Origin: Flectonema sp. DT1601
Lineage: Eukaryota; Euglenozoa; Diplonemea; Diplonemida; Diplonemidae
NCBI GenBank assembly: GCA_964019425.1
Contig: OZ025801.1
Location: 496,001 to 560,000 of the forward strand
DNA: 64,000 nucleotides
Direction: 5' to 3'
Every line of letters begins with the position of its first letter. The stretch's first letter is position 1. Below, in pieces: positions 17,971 through 29,022 of the stretch. Below the pieces are notes generated by a model that did not search any database, was not told where the DNA came from, and saw nothing but the letters and a program-made list of their open reading frames with translations. A program made the position numbers and the translations under genes.

Positions 17971-18858
17971 TTAATACCCGCAATTATAAACACCGTGGGA
18001 GCATAGCTTGACAATCCCTTGGCCATGTGGTCGGTGATACCGATGATTGTTTTTCGTATCGTGAATGCTGCTAGTTAGTTATATAATCCAAACGTTACTG
18101 TATATTATGAGTGCTAGGTAACTCACAGTAACAGAGGACCCAATCCGTAGCCATATCCGTAGCCATATGCTGCAAGTAAACAATCGTGTCGGCACTTCAC
18201 AAAGTGCCATCTTCATACTTCCTTTTTTTTTTTTTTTTTTTTGTATTTTCTCTCTTTGGAATAGCATGGGTTCTATAAATAAAAAAAAATAAGTAAAAAA
18301 AAAAAAAAAAAAAAAATTTAAAAAATAAAAATTGCCAATTCCAAGGGGATTTGGAGGAATTAACATTTTTCGACCAGAAGAACAGAAAGAAAGAGAAAAA
18401 AAAAGAAAAAAAACGAGTTTTCCCTATTTATGACCGGACTTGCTTTCAGGTTGCATTACCCTACTTAAAAAAGGCACCCCTTTATAGAAACAGTTGTGAC
18501 TAGTAACTCCTGAACGAAGTGATGTAAAAGAAACATCGCAAGAACAGAACAGAGGGTCAGCTCGTGTTAAACAGCTAAATTAATTATTTTTAAAAAGACG
18601 AAATTAGAACTCGTCATTTGTGGGGTTTTTTTTTTTTTTTTTTTTTAGTTTTTTTTTTTGAAACAGAAAACAAACACGGTAGAAAAAATGCCTCAGTATA
18701 AAAATACTCACCTACCAAGAGCAGAGATGCTGCGTGCAGTCTGCAATAACAAAACATAGAAAAAAGAAAACAACAATCAAAAAAAACCTACAACGACAAA
18801 TCAGATGTCCAAACGGCTTCTAACTAATTTCATACTCCTGGGTAATGCTGCTTGGCAT
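17971..18858 (-). CDS. Candidate four-exon small Gly/Tyr/His-rich protein
   Basis: Four pieces with good splice signals join in frame: 18858-18836 (MPSSITQE; GTATGA donor), 18740-18712 (29 nt; TTATTGCAG acceptor, GTGAGT donor; LHAASLLLV), 18169-18127 (43 nt; ACTTGCAG acceptor, GTGAGT donor; AYGYGYGYGLGPLL) and 18067-17971 (CTAGCAG acceptor; LIHDTKNNHRYHRPHGQG ... YNCGY-stop). The total is exactly 64 codons. A 95-nt, a 542-nt (homopolymer-containing) and a 59-nt intron result; another intron (18916-18874, GTATGC...GTCAG) could lie in the 5' UTR. The product has a hydrophobic N-terminal stretch, then GY repeats and a His-rich, two-Cys tail, like a small secreted or membrane peptide. No family recognised. 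The consistent frame over three junctions is the main support; transcript data would decide. Confidence 0.45.
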
Positions 18859-18874
18859 GGCCCTACGACGAACC

Positions 18875-19584
18875 TGACATAGCAGAAATACTCATATAAA
18901 AACAATGCAAGCATACCTCTGTGTGAAAAATCAAGAAAGTTCATTCTCGATATAATAGTTCTAGTTATATATTTTAAAATTTCATCCTTCCCAACCTGAA
19001 ACCCAAGTAGCTGCAAGAAATGTGTGTTCCAGTTGCATTAGAGCATCCTATCATTGAAAAAAACAAGAAAAGAAAAAAAGAAAATCGTACTATGAGGGCT
19101 CACAATGCTCTCATTCTCAATAGAAACAACGCAGGAGCTGGGCACACTCAGATAACGTGCTACTGTGCTTGTTTTTTTTTTTTTTTTTTTTATAATTCAA
19201 AAGCAGACTCCAGCAGGATAATTTACATCGCTCAGAGTAACTAGGAAGCATGTGAATATCGCAAGAGGTATTTTTTTTTTTTTTTTTTTTTTACCCCCAG
19301 GCAACACTAAAGAATTCCATAAGAACGATTCCATAAGAAGATAGAAAAAAAGAGTAGAACAGGTAGAAAGGATTCCTTTTTTATAAACGTTACCTACGGT
19401 GTCGGTTGCCTCAAATAAACGAAAACCGCAGAGAGCTATCATCAGAAATGGATGACAGTAAGTCATTAGTGGAACACACGTTACTGCAATATCTGTGGGT
19501 GATTAACCCAACAAAAGGAATCTCAGTAGCTGGCAATCGTATACTTGGAGCCTCATATATAAACCTGACGTCCAGTTTGTATAA

Positions 19585-19620
<36 letters not shown>

Positions 19621-20414
19621 TAGAGCCTCCGCCAGAGACTATCACTTGATGAATGACTGAAACCAAATCAAAAAAAAGAAGAAACAAAAAAAAAAAGAAA
19701 AAAAAAAAAAAAACCAAAACCAAAACCAAACGGGAAATTAGGAAACATTTCTTAATGGAACAAGATTTTAAGAAGGGGAAATAAAAAAAATCAGCTATAC
19801 ATTTTAAGATGATGTTTTTTACCTGTGCCTTAATAGTATTTTTAAGCTAGGCTCTTCATTTTTCGGAGAGAGAGAGAAAAAAAATGAATTCAGCAACATT
19901 AAAATTAACATAAAAAAAAGTGCAAGGTGGTCAGGGCTGGTTTTTTTTCTTTTTGGCACCCCCTAGCCGTGACATTCAGGTTTGTGTGAAAACCCTGAGG
20001 CCAACCAAGTAAGATAGATTTGCTGATTTTAACTTCAATCAGACGCTCACGTACACCAAATACAAAGTTTTCTTTAAAAAAAAATAATAAAAAAAAAAGA
20101 AAGTGCAAGGAAAGGGCATGGCGGACACTAAACACTATCAGCGCTGTGCAAACTGAGCCGCACGTTCTTCCATTCCGAGCTTTTTAAAAAAGAGATTCTA
20201 AAAAAATAAATTTAAAAAAAAAAAAAGAAGGCAAACATAGAAACAGCAACGCAATCACCTATTCTGGATTCAGAAAGTAATTATATTTTATTATTATTTT
20301 TTTTTGTTTTTTGCTTTTTTCTATTTGTTTTCTCTCTTCTTTTTTTTTTCCTTTTTTTTTTCAAGAATTCTTCTTCAGCAACTGTCAAAACACGAACAAC
20401 AACAACAACAACAA

Positions 20415-20449
<35 letters not shown>

Positions 20450-20583
20450 ATAATAGCAAATCACTCACTTGTCCACAAAAATAATTCTGCACAATTTTCC
20501 GAAACAGGTGGAGGATTTGGGTAGAGATATCTGACTACCCTTCCTCTATCTTGGTCTCTCCCTTCCTGCAATTTCTCTCCTCG

Positions 20584-20621
<38 letters not shown>

Positions 20622-20690
20622 AAAACAATTCATAAAACCGACTAGCAGAACACATTTAGGGACGTAGATGATTAGTTTTTTGCGCAAAAG
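18875..20690. other. Gene-poor stretch, possible further small exons
   Basis: Several splice-like signals on the minus strand (for example GTAACG after a 28-codon ATG-led stretch, MTYCHPFLMIALCGFRLFEA, near 19466-19392) may belong to upstream exons or UTR, but I could not close a model. Otherwise A/T runs up to about 40, and (AAC)n at 20397-20416. Confidence 0.35.
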
Positions 20691-20865
20691 GTGATTTTTG
20701 AAAGAGAACTATTCGGATGAAGCCTTTTTTTTTTTTTTTTTTGCTGATCACTGACAGTATTACTGACACAGGGGAAATAGATAACATTTTGACCATAATA
20801 AAATAATGGCTCTTAATCTGAATAGTTTCTTCTCCGACTACGTCGGTGCAAAAAAGAATAAATTT
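20691..20865 (-). repeat. Short dispersed repeat with CCGAC-GTCGG hairpin
   Basis: The minus strand begins with an A/T run, then GCACCGACGTAGTCGGAGAA, AACTATTCAGATTAAGAGCC. The same start (ACCGACG.A.TCGGAGAA after a T run) recurs at 37079-37098, 39164-39183 and, diverged, at 63108-63124. The 5-bp stem CCGAC/GTCGG is kept while the loop changes. Confidence 0.6.
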
Positions 20866-20909
20866 AAAAATCAAAAAGAAAGGAGTAATTCGATACCGCA
20901 TTTTTAAAG

Positions 20910-21430
20910 CTCAAAAGGAATAACAGTTTCTCCGACTATCTTGACTGTCAGTGGCAGCGTAGTAAACGACTTGCAAATAAACAAATAACGCCACTGAAGG
21001 CCACATGAACATAGTTGAGCGCCACTTGCCTATGTTATCGTTACAGTTTTTTATAAAACTCATGAGTACTTAAATAATACCTGAAAAATTAACCATAGAA
21101 AAACGAACCACTAGGAAGGGGAGGGGCGGCCTTTGTCATTTAGCCGTATATAATAGTATTTGATGATACGAAAACTGTATTAAAAGTATGGCGAAATACG
21201 TTATGAAATGAATAACGTAGCACACCTCACTACTAACAAAAAAAGAAGTGATAATCCGCATATATGCTCAACAGCCGGTAATGTGGCAAAGTGCTTCCAG
21301 CACTCCACTCCCCTAGCTGTCATAAATGCAAATCAAAATGCCCTTCATGGCTAGTCACTAGGGGGTGACGGGATTGGAAATAAGAGACGGGAAAGAAAGA
21401 TGGTCTTCGGTCCTGCCGCTCCAAAATTAA
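20910..21430 (+). repeat. Repeat family A, copy 2
   Basis: Full-length partner of 4845-5355; see shared landmarks there. It carries the AGTTGAGCGCCACTTGC segment also seen in the short copy at 52740-52890 but missing from copy 1, so copies 2 and 3 are closer relatives. Confidence 0.8.
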
Positions 21431-21771
21431 AAAAGGGCGAGCAGAACATCCTCGGGGGGAAAAAAAAAGAGTGAGAGGGTGATACTTTGACGTACTTTTC
21501 GACAATAAGCTGAAAAATAATAAAGAAAATATAATGTGTCGAATAACCTCCCAAAAAAAAAAAAAAAAAAAAAAGAAGATCTCTATAAGGACTTGACTCT
21601 ACCCATCAGTAGTGAGCAACCGAAGGTTAATCCTCGTTGCAAAGAAAAAGTCTTCAAAATTCAACAACCGTCTTAACTATGGGAAAGTGATGTTAAAGTT
21701 GAAAGCGTAATCGACGATACTCCATTTCGATACTGATGAACGCAGGAGATTTATCTTTTTGTCGAATTCCC
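21431..21771. other. 3' flank of the RING-protein gene
   Basis: One A run at about 21548-21574; no coding signal. Probably 3' UTR and spacer. Confidence 0.4.
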
Positions 21772-23351
21772 TTACACATTGCGAGAAGTCATTGCGCTGA
21801 TCTTTTCACCGCAGATAGGACACATTATGTTCTGTTTTATTTATATTATGTAGGCCGCAAATAAAAATGCAACAACAAAAAAAAAAAAAAAAAAAAAAAT
21901 CAAAATCATACCCGAGAAGCACAAGATCCGCACAAACGATGACCACAAGTAGTAAATATAAATTTATCACCACCACCGCAAGCACGACAGAGAATCTGTG
22001 GAGGAGAAGGTGAGAGACCCTTTTGGCTATCTCTCCTATCACGAGGAAGTGCCATTGTCGATCGTCTCTCACGTGAAGGGGATGATGTCAGAGGTGCTAG
22101 TTTCGTACTTGGCATCGACTGACGGCGAAGTGATTTTGGTGATAGCGGTGATGGAGAACGACCCTCTCGACTACTAAACTTTGGAACAACAAGACTAGGC
22201 AATCGAGGTTTCATTCTCTTAGGAGGCTCTAAAACAATAGAACCATCATCTGGTTTATTACGAACAGTCATTGAAGCACTTCTAGTTCTATGTGGACTCG
22301 ATGAAGCAGCAAGAGCTGACTTTAACGGTTGTTCCATAGGTCTAATTGGGGGTGGAGGTGGAGGAGTATTTAATCCGTGACTTGAAGCAATATCTACTTC
22401 AGATGTGATTACAACAGTTGACCTCTTCTTATCACCAAGTAGTAGATGTTGTTTATTATTCTTACTCTCCAGAGTAACTCTATTTAATGATCCCATTTTA
22501 CGACGTGGAAACGACGATCCAGACGACATCTGTTGAGGAGTAGCGACCCTATGGCCTTGTAGTAGTATTGATGAGTTCGTTGGAGTAATTTCAATTGTGT
22601 TATAAGTCGATGCGTTCACATCAACGGTCGTAGGAGAAGAGGTACTCCCTCTGTTATATGAATATGTTCTCGCTAAATCAGATAAACTGTTATCACGTTC
22701 CTTGTCAGGAGTCTTCTGATCCATACCAATAGTCATGTCAGGAGATACTTCCATTAAGTCGTTTGATATATAATTAGGTTGGTGTACTAGAACATTGTTA
22801 GTGTGTCGTGTATCGTTGCATATAATTTTCACACCTCGAATGCATGCCCACAGACATGGAAAAAATATTATTGTGATTCCGACTATACAACAAACAAGAC
22901 CAATAGCAGTAAATCCAGCTTCTCCAGGATCTTTCCGTTTGAAATCTGCGCAATCTGCGGAGGGGCCTCCAGCACAGCGATCAGCACAGTCTTGGGCTCG
23001 GACAAAGCAGGTGAATGTAGTTCCTGGTACCCAAGGGCGAGCATCATCAACACCACCTTGGCATTCACCTTCATACTTTACCCAGTGATCGTTACACCAA
23101 TCTCCAGGTCCATCTCGTAGTATTTTTGCTAAATAAAAATACTTTTTTCCCTGACATGCTTGGTCAGCATCCCTTGCATTTGGACAAGTAACTGAACAAG
23201 TCTGATGACTCGCTACTTGTGTGTCAAGTTGGCATGTTAATCCTTCAAAGTCATGTCGTAAGTTGAACCCGATGATCAACAACACCAATCCCAGAAACAC
23301 GGAACATATTGTAGCCAACAACCAAGGGCATCTTTTGTCACCCGCTGACAT
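21772..23351 (-). CDS. Two-TM secretory-pathway protein with C-terminal RING finger
   Basis: Exons 23351-21912 and 21831-21772, joined across an 80-nt intron (GTATGA...AACAG), give 499 residues. TM1 (LLATICSVFLGLVLLIIGFN) and TM2 (GLVCCIVGITIIFFPCLWAC) bracket a ~120-residue cysteine-rich luminal/extracellular domain (CSVTCPNA, CNDHW, CFVRAQDCADRC). A long Ser/Pro/Arg-rich cytosolic linker follows. The intron splits the RING: CRACGGGDKFIFTTCGHRLC-GSC in exon 1, NIMCPICGEK in exon 2, giving the C-X2-C, C-X-H-X2-C-X2-C and C-X2-C metal ligands. A membrane-anchored ubiquitin E3 ligase is the natural reading: topology plus RING are seen, E3 activity is family knowledge, the substrate is unknown. 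The tail after the RING is only 12 residues. Confidence 0.82.
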
Positions 23352-23919
23352 GCACGCAGCTGGTGCTCTGTAAAAGGGTAAATTAATATCATAATTATAT
23401 CTCAGTAACTTGAAACAGACAAGAACATTAATTAAGGTTCAGCTAATACCTGGTCAGTTTTAAAAAGTTAAAGTTAGAAACCTAACTGCTCTCCAATATG
23501 TGGATTCAGGGGCTACAGGTTGAGCGTCCCATGCCTTGCAGTCCGTTATAATATATTCGACTATCATATAAAGACTGTCGTTAGGGGGAAGGAAGAAAAT
23601 AATATAACGATAAGAAATTTCAGCAACGAAAAACAAAGACGACTATCCGCAACATACAACTCAGTCCAAACCACAAGAGGCACAAAGTGTCTCTTTTTCG
23701 GAATATTACCATCAAAACTACTTCCTTAGTAGGATTTTGGAATCTAACTACAGTTTTCTTTTTTAAATCCCACGACGATACTCCACCTTGGTGATGGTGG
23801 GAACACACACACGAAACGGGGCGGAAAAACTTTTTTTTTTTTCCCCGTACAAACTAACACGTGTTTCACTACTGTAGTCACGGTGGGGTGGATGACAGCA
23901 GACGACATCAATCAAACAC
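23352..23919. other. Intergenic between RING protein and zinc transporter
   Basis: No gene seen; mixed composition, one T run near 23830. Likely 5' region of the RING gene and 3' UTR of the transporter. Confidence 0.4.
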
Positions 23920-26192
23920 CTAGAAAGCATAGTAGTGGTTAGCTCTACTTATTTCAACGGTTAAAGAAGACGGTTGTAGCAGTGGTTGAAATGCACGTTG
24001 AATTGCACTTCTGACATGAGCCTCGTCAACCTCCGATGACGTGCTTACAGATATCGATCCAACAGGAACACCAGGAGTATATTGCCATATGCCGTGTGAT
24101 TTTATTTTCTCAACACCATCAGTAGCAGAAACCTCTCTCAAACAACTGTCTAAGAGTTCTGCCTGATCCTCAGTCAAACACTGAAGAAGAACCCTACCAG
24201 TATCACTGATTAGTGGGATTGATGAAATAAAAATTAAGACAGCTATACAGCAGGAGCATATTGGATCTGCAACTGTCCATCCAGTCCAGCTGACAATCGA
24301 TGAGCTGATGATAACGCCAATAGAGCCGAAGAGATCAGCCAGGATGTGGAGATAGACACCTCTCATGTTCATTGATTGAGTTTTTTCTTTTTTCGGAGAT
24401 TGAGGTGGAGAAGAGCTTCCATGAGAGTGACTGTGTGAATGTGAGTGCGCGTGTCCATGTTTTGGAGAGATTTCAAGACCATGTCCATGGGTTTCTTGAG
24501 TAGGTGAGGCTGGTGAATTGCTCGAAGCATCACCATGACCATGACAACATCCTCCACTACCACCAACATGATGCGCTTCATGAAAAAACACAACACCAAT
24601 CACATTTATAGCCAAACCTCCAACTGATACCGATAACAACCATGACGCATCTATATCTGGAGGGTCCATAATACGCTCAACGCTTTCAATGACGATATAA
24701 ACTGCGATACAAACTAATAAAACACCATTTGTAAACCCTGATAGCACTTCATACCGACCAAGTCCATAATTAAACTCTTCCGTTGCGGGATAGGTAGATA
24801 TTCTGCTGGCGTATAACGCAATTGCGACGCTTGCGGAGTCTAGTAACATGTGAAATGAATCAGAAACGAGTCCTAGAGAGCCAGCATATATACCATAGAG
24901 AAACTCAATGACCATGTAAAATGTAGTGATGCACAAGAAAATAAATAATTTTCTTGAATTCGGATTCCTCAACGTCGCTGATAAGAAATCGTTATTCTCA
25001 AATTCATTTTCCGGCAATTCATAATCAGCGAACGGATCAACAACAAGAGGAGCATTATTTTTTATTATAATTTTATGAGCAGAAGTCAACGCTGACATCA
25101 TTAATATGCAACTCAGACAAAGCAACGCATTATACGTCCAACTAAGAGGCGTATTTCCCGGATTATAAACACAAAATAGATGCAACACATAAGCAGTACC
25201 AGCAGCTATCGCTAATTGCCTACGTGGAGTAGTTGATCTGGTCGCGGATGACAATGTTGATGAGCTATTAAATAGCACAGTTGGAATCGTTATGAGAAGT
25301 ACAGAACAGATGAATAAGCAAACTAGTCTGGAAGGTGATTGCAAGACTTGGTACTGATGTTTACTTAACCCACCATATAATAAAACGAACGGAAAAAGCA
25401 TCGGAGCAGCTATTAAAGTAGAGATTGATGTGACCACCTCATGAGATCCAACAGCTTTTGATAACCAGGTTTTTAATGACTTCCTTAACACTTCACTGAT
25501 TGCGTAAATAATCATCAGAATTATACCTGAAGTTGTATCTGGTTGTGGAAATTCAGATTGCTGAGTCGGTTGCCATGTTGGTGTTTCATACCAAATATGT
25601 GCGACTGTTAATATACACATTGACAATATAAATCTCAGAACCATTCCTCTTCTTCTGGTCGCAACACCACCTGAATTTCTATTTTTATGTTCTGTTAGGA
25701 GGGCTACGAATAGATACTCGCAGTACTCCGCAATTATTGCTTGCATTGGGTGGAGCATAATCAAAGCTGTAGCCCACAGAACAAATCCCAAGACCTGCCA
25801 AGCAGCATGCAATACGAGTAGTAAAAGACGTTTTCTTGCCGACTTATTCCAAGTTCCTTTTCTTCTCAAAAGTATTATCGCTCCAGCAAAAGCATGAACG
25901 TAGAATGAGAATACGAATGGAGGCAGTGAAAACATTAACATGACTCCATAACTCAAGAAACAGCTCAATACTCTGGTCAACAATCCACCCAATTGAGAGG
26001 GTGATAATTTTAGTACTTTATTGAATACAGGGCTTGTAGGCCTTTGTGACTTTGAGGTATAAAATGCACTGTTGTTGTTACAATATTTATTTATTATACA
26101 TCACTGTAGAATAATAATCTCGGTCCACTAAAACACTAAAAAAATGCATACTTAGGAAGCAACGAACCCCCTTCACTAAAGTCTTCAGACAT
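23920..26192 (-). CDS. SLC30A5-like: ZnT5/Msc2-like cation diffusion facilitator
   Basis: Zinc/proton exchanger that loads the early secretory pathway. Exon 1 (26192-26152, MSEDFSEGGSLLP) and exon 2 (26068-23920) join across an 83-nt GTATGC...AACAG intron, giving 729 residues (human ZnT5 765, yeast Msc2 724). About eight extra N-terminal TM helices, a hallmark of the ZnT5/Msc2 group, precede the six-TM CDF core. Core ligands are visible: H420-x3-D424 (SFHMLLDS, TM2) and H588-x3-D592 (LHILADLFGS, TM5), separated by a His-rich cytosolic loop (KHGHAHSHSHSHSHG; also GHGHG and CCHGHGD). A ~100-residue C-terminal cytosolic domain follows. Without exon 1 the frame would have no ATG near its start, which supports the intron. 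In animals ZnT5 pairs with ZnT6; no partner is in view. Confidence 0.9.
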
Positions 26193-27052
26193 TTTGTTAT
26201 TGGGAAGGGGAGGGGGGAGTCAACTTAATAATTAATATAAAAAGAAAAATTCAAAAATCAACTATCAATCACAACAACAAAGAATCCTTGTCCTGTTAGA
26301 ACGAGGTGACTATCAAAATAAATATGAATAGTTGACTTCTTCCATAATGAACACCAAACAGTTGTTTTTTTTGTTGTTTTTTGTTGTTTTTTTTGTTAAA
26401 ATAAGGTTCTGTAAGCATAGCTTTTAAAAAACAGACCAAATTCTGGGGATTAAAAAAGGAACAAAAAAAAAAAAAAGGGAACGTTGTTGTTGTTTTTTAG
26501 TTTTGTTTTTTGCGGTAACCATCACCCCTTTTAAGGGTATCACTTCTCACAACAAATAGTCATCCTTAAAAGACACTCAAAAGTGTGAGGTGTATAAAAC
26601 GGGTCTGTGTAAGAAAAATATAAAAAGAAAAAAAACCCATTTCTCGGCTTTAATTTTCGGTTAGTCAGAAAGATTTATAACAAAAAAAAAAAAAAAAAAA
26701 AAAAAAAATACTTTTTTTGGTTTTTTTTTTTTTTTTTTCTATATGTGTACTTCAAAATTTAATAAAGTAATTTTGAATTCGGGGAAAACGAAGAAAATCA
26801 AAAAAAAAGGGAACAAAAACAATTCCCCTTTTCTTCTTATTTTTTATTTTTTTTTCTTTCCACTAGATAAAACAAGAATTAATTCGTGCGTTACAGAACT
26901 ACAAAGGAAAAAACGTGTACTAACTTAGCTTTATAATTGTGTGCAAATAGCTTCTTCATTTACGTGAATACCTTGCAGCTAATAGGGACTCAGAATTAAG
27001 AGAGCGAAGAAGACAGAATAAACACAGCGAAGGCAAAAAAAAGAAAAGGTGC
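26193..27052. other. Intergenic, homopolymer-rich
   Basis: A/T runs up to about 25, GTTGTTTTTT-type repeats near 26360-26395; no gene seen. A pyrimidine-rich block (CCCCCCTCCCCTTCCC on the minus strand) lies just before the transporter's ATG. Confidence 0.4.
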
Positions 27053-28381
27053 TCAGGAGAGTTTAGCGAGAATGGTTTCCATCTTGTCAAGAAACAGATT
27101 ACTATCTTCGTCTGTTATCACGAGGGGAGGTTTAACTCGAATGACATTTGCTTTGTAACCTCCTTTTCCGACTAGAATAGATTCGTTTCGCAAGCCGTTT
27201 AGGATAGCAGTAGCTTGAACAGGATTAGGAGAGTCAGGATCACCATCTTTTGAAATCTCAAACCCAATCATTAATCCTCTTCCTCTAACGTCACTGATGA
27301 TGTTTGGGTACTGGTCTTGTAGTGAACGAAGACCGTTTAAAATAATATCTCCTTGTCGATCACTGTTTTCCTGAAGTTTTTCTGATTCGATCACACGAAG
27401 AGTCTCCAAAGCTACAGCGCAAGCAACAGGATTCCCACCATATGTATTAAAGTAATTCGATCCTGTTAACGAATCTGCTATCTCTTTTTTTACAATTACA
27501 GCTCCTAAAGGCCAACCATTAGCAATTGATTTTGCTGTGACGACGATGTCAGGATCAGCTCCGTCTTGGTCTTTTTGAAAACCCCAATATGTTTCTCCGG
27601 TTCGTCCCCATCCAGTTTGGACTTCATCGGCGATGCAAACCCCTCCGAGAGATTTTATTATTTCAAATGACTTTTTGATGTATCCTTCCGGCATTTCTAT
27701 AACGCCTCCGACACCTTGAAAGGGCTCAACTCCAAAACCGGCAACAGAACTACAGAGATCGTTTCCAGTCGATTCTAAGTCAGAGAGATATTTGTCCACT
27801 GCCTTTGGGTCATTTGATCTGAACACTCCTTTGAACAAGTCAGGAGTCATTGCGTGTTTGACACAAGGATCAGTTACTGCTTTCCAATTAAATCCAGCGC
27901 ATGCAGTAGTCGCCCTGCTTGATCCACCTGAAAGCCCATGATAAGCTGTCCGTAAAGTGATATAATCATTTTGCTTACTGTGAACTCTGGCATTTAAAAT
28001 TGCAAACTCAGTTGATTCACCACCACTGTTAGTAAAAAACACAACCCATTCAGATGTTTGAGGCATTTTTTTCACCATGAATTCGGCTAACTCAGCATTC
28101 TTTTCTTGCAAATATATTTGAGGAACGTGCCAAATCTTTTTCAGTTGTTCCTCTGCAGCCTTGACTACTCTAGGATGATTATGTCCAACTGACGTTGTAC
28201 AAACACCTCCGTATAAATCTAGAAGCTTATTACCAGATTCATCAAAGACATGCTGTCCCTTTCCATGAGTCATTAAAACAGGGTTTGGGTAATATGGAGC
28301 ACCCATCACCGGATGGAGGTATTTTTGACGCTTTGCAATCGCTTCCTCAACAGTCATGTGACACATGCGTGTTGCCTTCAT
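27053..28381 (-). CDS. AGXT2: Alanine-glyoxylate aminotransferase 2-like (class III PLP)
   Basis: 442 residues in one exon, close to the ~450-residue mature family size. Class III aminotransferase landmarks in order: LLDLYGGVCTTSVGHNHP (N-terminal substrate-site block), FFTNSGGESTEFAILNAR (phosphate-binding loop), YHGLSGGS, GVGGVIEMP, IADEVQTGWGRTG (Asp/Gln that hold the cofactor), and TAKSIANGWPLGAVI with the Schiff-base Lys at about residue 284, then NTYGGNPVACAVAL. AGXT2 uses glyoxylate or related 2-oxo acids as amino acceptor and acts in mitochondria; the N-terminus (MKATRMCHM) is only weakly presequence-like, so location is inferred. Other class III members (ornithine, GABA, beta-alanine transaminases) are alternatives, but the WHVPQIYLQ and VCTTSVGH blocks favour AGXT2. 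Confidence 0.88.
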   Translation of the reverse strand: MKATRMCHMTVEEAIAKRQKYLHPVMGAPYYPNPVLMTHGKGQHVFDESGNKLLDLYGGVCTTSVGHNHPRVVKAAEEQLKKIWHVPQIYLQEKNAELAEFMVKKMPQTSEWVVFFTNSGGESTEFAILNARVHSKQNDYITLRTAYHGLSGGSSRATTACAGFNWKAVTDPCVKHAMTPDLFKGVFRSNDPKAVDKYLSDLESTGNDLCSSVAGFGVEPFQGVGGVIEMPEGYIKKSFEIIKSLGGVCIADEVQTGWGRTGETYWGFQKDQDGADPDIVVTAKSIANGWPLGAVIVKKEIADSLTGSNYFNTYGGNPVACAVALETLRVIESEKLQENSDRQGDIILNGLRSLQDQYPNIISDVRGRGLMIGFEISKDGDPDSPNPVQATAILNGLRNESILVGKGGYKANVIRVKPPLVITDEDSNLFLDKMETILAKLS

Positions 28382-28548
28382 TTTTTTTTATGTTTTTTTT
28401 TTTTTTTTTTTCCCTTCCCCCTTTGTGAAGTTAAAAAGGATGGTAAACGTAAATTTAAACAATTTTTTTTTAAAAAAAAAATTTTCTAAATTACAGCTTT
28501 CCTTTTTTTTTTTTTTTTTTCTTTATAGAAAAAAAGCAAAAAAATAAA

Positions 28549-29022
28549 TTAGTATCCCCAACGCCTTCTTCTAATTGCATATTTAAGTATGAATGTAAAT
28601 CGAAGTACATTTCTTAATTTATTCCAATAGATAGCAGCAGCTCTATCTGGAGGAGGTTTATTCATATGTTTAGTTTTAATGTGAAGCGCGTAGTCGATAG
28701 CTGTGAGTCTTTTCATTAAAATAGTCTTCTCAAATTCCAATTCCTCAACACTTGAAAAAGTCAAATCTTTATTGTGTGTTGTCAGGTATTGGTCCAATAG
28801 TTGTTTAGCTTTCTTTTCTGCGTTTCTTATCGTGCCGTCGCTTCCATCGGTCTGTTCAAGGCGGTTCAGTATCTTACGAGCGGCTGTCTGCGCATCAGAG
28901 TATTCGTTTATATCACCCAAGTCTGATAGATAATTTATTTCATTTTCAGATCTTTGAATTTCTCTAAAATAAGTATCTTTGGGAACGAAAACCATCCCAC
29001 GATCTTCATTGGTGCGATACAT
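28549..29022 (-). CDS. Small helical protein, unknown function
   Basis: 157 residues from ATG 29022 to a TAA, between long T runs. Charged, mostly helical (ARKILNRLEQTDG, IRNAEKKAKQLLDQYL, VEELEFEKTILMKRLTAIDY) with a basic, aromatic C-terminus (LKYAIRRRRWGY). No signal peptide or TM. Codon and residue use is unlike the homopolymer frames around it, so it is probably real. No family recognised. It lies 167 bases downstream of the aminotransferase start with the same orientation. Confidence 0.6.
   Translation of the reverse strand: MYRTNEDRGMVFVPKDTYFREIQRSENEINYLSDLGDINEYSDAQTAARKILNRLEQTDGSDGTIRNAEKKAKQLLDQYLTTHNKDLTFSSVEELEFEKTILMKRLTAIDYALHIKTKHMNKPPPDRAAAIYWNKLRNVLRFTFILKYAIRRRRWGY

Noticed and set aside
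18851-18885. GCATGGCCCTACGACGAACC resembling part of U6 snRNA
   Set aside because: The ACAGAGA box and the internal stem-loop are missing; the match is short and better read as an exon on the other strand.
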